Shown piece by piece: positions 4,805-6,928 of a DNA stretch of 6,928 bases. Origin of the DNA: Gammaproteobacteria bacterium (GTDB taxonomy: Bacteria; Pseudomonadota; Gammaproteobacteria; UBA6429; Thiohalophilaceae). Position 1 is the first letter of the stretch, and every line of letters starts with the position of its first letter. Under the pieces are notes generated by a model, which saw only the letters and a program-made list of their open reading frames with translations, did no database searches and was not told where the DNA came from. The translations under genes were made by a program, and so were the position numbers. Location of the stretch: positions 1-6,928 of the forward strand of contig JAHEDA010000130.1 of the NCBI GenBank assembly GCA_024641445.1. Direction: 5' to 3'.

Positions 4805-6928
4805 ATGATGCGCTCAGGGACGGTAGCCTTTGTTGGCGGGGTGCTGTTGTTACAGCAGGCCTCGGTGTTGCCATCTGTCTCATGGCTTTTCCTTTTTCCC
4901 CTTGCCATTTCCGGACTGTTCTCCCGTCGTGCCATCGTACGCATGCTGGCGGCCTTTGGCATGGGAGTGCTGTGGGCGTTGGCATTTGCGACCCTGGCCC
5001 TAGACCGTCAATGGCCGATGGAACTCGAGGGCCAAGACCTCTGGGTCGAAGGCTATGTTAGCAATCTGCCTCAACAACATGAGCGGGGGGTGGAATTTGA
5101 TCTCATGGTGAATCGCTGGGAGAACCTCGGCACAAAGCTTAATGCCCGGCATCTGCGACTTCGCTGGTACCAGGCGGTGCCAAGCCTCCACCCCGGACAA
5201 CTCTGGCGCTTACAGGTCCGTCTGAAACGGCCTCGTGGTTATATGAATCCGGGTGGATTCGATTATGAATCCTGGCTATTCCGTAATGGTGTTGATGCAA
5301 CCGGCTATGTGAAGGTGGGGGCGCACAATCTCTTGCTTACCGATCGAGCGCAAGACTACCCGGTTCAACGCCTGCGTGAGTCCCTGCGGGAGCGCTTGCG
5401 GCAGCAACTCGTGGCAAACCCGGCACAGGGTTTTATCCTCGCCCTTACACTGGGTGAGCGGGAGATGCTGGAGGATTCTCAATGGGAGGTCATGCAGCGC
5501 ACCGGGACAAATCACCTCATGGCTATCTCCGGGCTGCATATTGGTCTGGTGGCGGCCTGGTCCTATCTCGTTATGTTTGGTTTATGGCGGTTGATCGCGA
5601 GCAACCGGTGGCGATGGCCAGCTCAAGTGGTGGCAGCGTGGGCGTCGATGCTGTCCGCGATGGTATACGCTGCCATGGCAGGTTTTGCGATACCAACTCA
5701 GCGTGCGCTGATCATGGTCTGCGTGGTCTTGCTAAGCCTGATTCTGCGCCGTGCCACCACGCCAGGCCGTACCCTTTCACTGGCGGCACTCCTGGTTACC
5801 CTGTATGACCCCTTCGCGGTGCTGGCACCGGGCTTTTGGCTGTCCTTTAGTGCGGTTGGACTAATCCTGTACGTCAGCCATGGACGTGTAACGGTAAACA
5901 ATAAGTGGTGGCGGTGGGGGCACATTCAATGGGCCGTCAGCCTGGGGCTACTGCCCCTACTGATGTTGTTTTTTCAGCAGGCCTCAATAATTTCACCACT
6001 GGCGAATGCGGTGGCCATACCCTGGGTCAGCCTGATGGTGGTACCGTTAAGCCTTATAGGGACATTGTTTACCCTATGCTCCGATGCCCTTGCGGGCCCG
6101 ATACTGACCTTGGCCGCATGGGCCATGCAGGTAATTTGGTGGCTATTACAAACCATTTCGCAATGGGACCTGGCCGTGTGGCACGGTCTCGCCCCCTCGT
6201 GGTGGCGGATTCTACTGGCATGTCTCGGCATCATGATTATTTTGGCGCCGGGGGGCCTCGGCATCAAATTACCCGGCGTGGTGCTGCTATTGCCGATTCT
6301 ATCCATTCCACCGGAACGGCCCTCTGAATCAGAGCTTCTACTCAGCGTGCTCGACGTGGGGCAGGGCTTGGCGGCGGTGGTGGAAACCCGCAGGCACGTT
6401 TTAGTCTTTGATACTGGCCCGCGTTTTAGTCGGGTGTTTGATACCGGAAAGGCGGTCGTTACCCCCTTCCTTCGAGCGAAGGGCTGGGAACGAATCGATA
6501 CCTTGGTCATTAGTCATGGCGATCAAGACCATATCGGAGGCTATGCCTCCTTGCGCAAAGCCTTTCCTGTAAAAAGGCTTTTAAGCAGTGTCCCCTCTAC
6601 GCTGGGGACCTCTGAGGCAGAGCTATGCCTGGCAGGGCATCACTGGCTCTGGGATGGGGTTGTGTTTGACGTTTTGCACCCACGACCTGGATCGAGTTTT
6701 GTTAAACGACCCGGCAATAACCGCTCGTGTGTCTTGCGAGTCAGCGCCGGTCCTCACAGCCTTATCTTGGTCGGGGACATCGAGGCCGAGGCCGAGCAGG
6801 CCCTGCTGGGCCGTGGCATTCCCGAGACGACGGTGCTGGTGGTCCCACACCACGGCTCCAAGACATCTTCTACAGAGGCGTTTATCCAGCAGCTTGCCCC
6901 TCAATGGGCTTTGATACCGGCAGGTCAC
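4805..6928 (+). CDS. comEC: DNA internalization / competence protein ComEC (Rec2), 3' end beyond window
   Basis: ComEC is the polytopic inner-membrane channel that carries single-stranded DNA into the cytoplasm during natural transformation. The frame is open for 708 codons to the window edge; E. coli ComEC has about 754, so only a short C-terminus should be missing. ATG codons stand at 4805 and 4808, and an in-frame TAA at 4799 rules out an earlier start. Two or three N-terminal helices (about 5-65) lead into the OB-fold/DUF4131 region (about 75-180), containing RPRGYMNPGGFDYESWLF. The competence domain spans about 205-480, with ALTLGER (213-219), MAISGLHIGLV (239-249), PTQRALIM (297-304) and many helices. 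A metallo-beta-lactamase domain starts at about 510: VLDVGQG (515-521), FDTGP (535-539), SHGDQDHIGG (570-579), LVGDI (655-659) and PHHGSKTSS (681-689). The metal-binding HxDxDH and HHGS motifs are intact, so the nuclease-like domain appears functional. A single gene does not prove competence, because pilus and other uptake genes are not in view. Confidence 0.96.
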   Translation, partial: MMRSGTVAFVGGVLLLQQASVLPSVSWLFLFPLAISGLFSRRAIVRMLAAFGMGVLWALAFATLALDRQWPMELEGQDLWVEGYVSNLPQQHERGVEFDLMVNRWENLGTKLNARHLRLRWYQAVPSLHPGQLWRLQVRLKRPRGYMNPGGFDYESWLFRNGVDATGYVKVGAHNLLLTDRAQDYPVQRLRESLRERLRQQLVANPAQGFILALTLGEREMLEDSQWEVMQRTGTNHLMAISGLHIGLVAAWSYLVMFGLWRLIASNRWRWPAQVVAAWASMLSAMVYAAMAGFAIPTQRALIMVCVVLLSLILRRATTPGRTLSLAALLVTLYDPFAVLAPGFWLSFSAVGLILYVSHGRVTVNNKWWRWGHIQWAVSLGLLPLLMLFFQQASIISPLANAVAIPWVSLMVVPLSLIGTLFTLCSDALAGPILTLAAWAMQVIWWLLQTISQWDLAVWHGLAPSWWRILLACLGIMIILAPGGLGIKLPGVVLLLPILSIPPERPSESELLLSVLDVGQGLAAVVETRRHVLVFDTGPRFSRVFDTGKAVVTPFLRAKGWERIDTLVISHGDQDHIGGYASLRKAFPVKRLLSSVPSTLGTSEAELCLAGHHWLWDGVVFDVLHPRPGSSFVKRPGNNRSCVLRVSAGPHSLILVGDIEAEAEQALLGRGIPETTVLVVPHHGSKTSSTEAFIQQLAPQWALIPAGH

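Noticed and set aside
4726..4962. N-terminal extension of the DUF2062 frame
   Set aside because: The added 79 residues are not family-like and would overlap the comEC start; the family N-terminus begins at the ATG at 4725.
6469..6482. Perfect inverted repeat CCTTCG-AG-CGAAGG
   Set aside because: It lies inside the conserved PFLRAKGW segment of ComEC and has no T-run, so it is likely a chance product of coding sequence.
5905..6510. Long plus- and minus-strand open frames within the comEC region
   Set aside because: Both are out of frame with ComEC, which is continuous and motif-rich through the region.

Overview
The window looks like a stretch of chromosome from a Gram-negative, gammaproteobacterium-like organism. 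The evidence is the Lol lipoprotein-sorting genes, which need an outer membrane, and the lolC/lolD, DUF2062, comEC neighbourhood, which I recall from several gammaproteobacteria such as pseudomonads. Base composition is moderate and fairly even, and codon use does not change abruptly between genes. I see no mobile element, CRISPR array, tRNA or rRNA. No genus can be named from sequence reading alone.

Layout. (1) Positions 1-1886, minus strand: a membrane c-di-GMP signalling protein with a MASE3-type sensor, a degenerate GGDEF domain and an EAL domain. Its C-terminus runs off the left edge. (2) Positions 1887-2212: a divergent intergenic region with an imperfect hairpin and one weak promoter candidate. 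(3) Positions 2213-4136, plus strand: a two-gene operon of a Lol permease and the ATPase lolD, overlapping by 8 bases. The permease mixes LolC-like and LolE-like segments and no second permease gene is adjacent, so it is best read as a single LolF-type permease. (4) A convergent junction with a hairpin that fits a terminator for the minus-strand gene. (5) Positions 4183-4725, minus strand: a small DUF2062 membrane protein. (6) A 79-base divergent gap. (7) Positions 4805-6928, plus strand: comEC, the inner-membrane DNA-uptake channel, cut by the right edge before its stop codon.

How the genes work together. The permease and LolD together form the inner-membrane ABC machine that extracts outer-membrane lipoproteins and passes them to LolA. 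ComEC and the DUF2062 protein are conserved neighbours, not known partners of that machine. The GGDEF-EAL protein appears to be an independent signalling gene next to this core block. I found no convincing undescribed system. The points most worth a second look are the hybrid, apparently single Lol permease and the double loss of cyclase residues in the GGDEF domain of an otherwise intact-looking phosphodiesterase.
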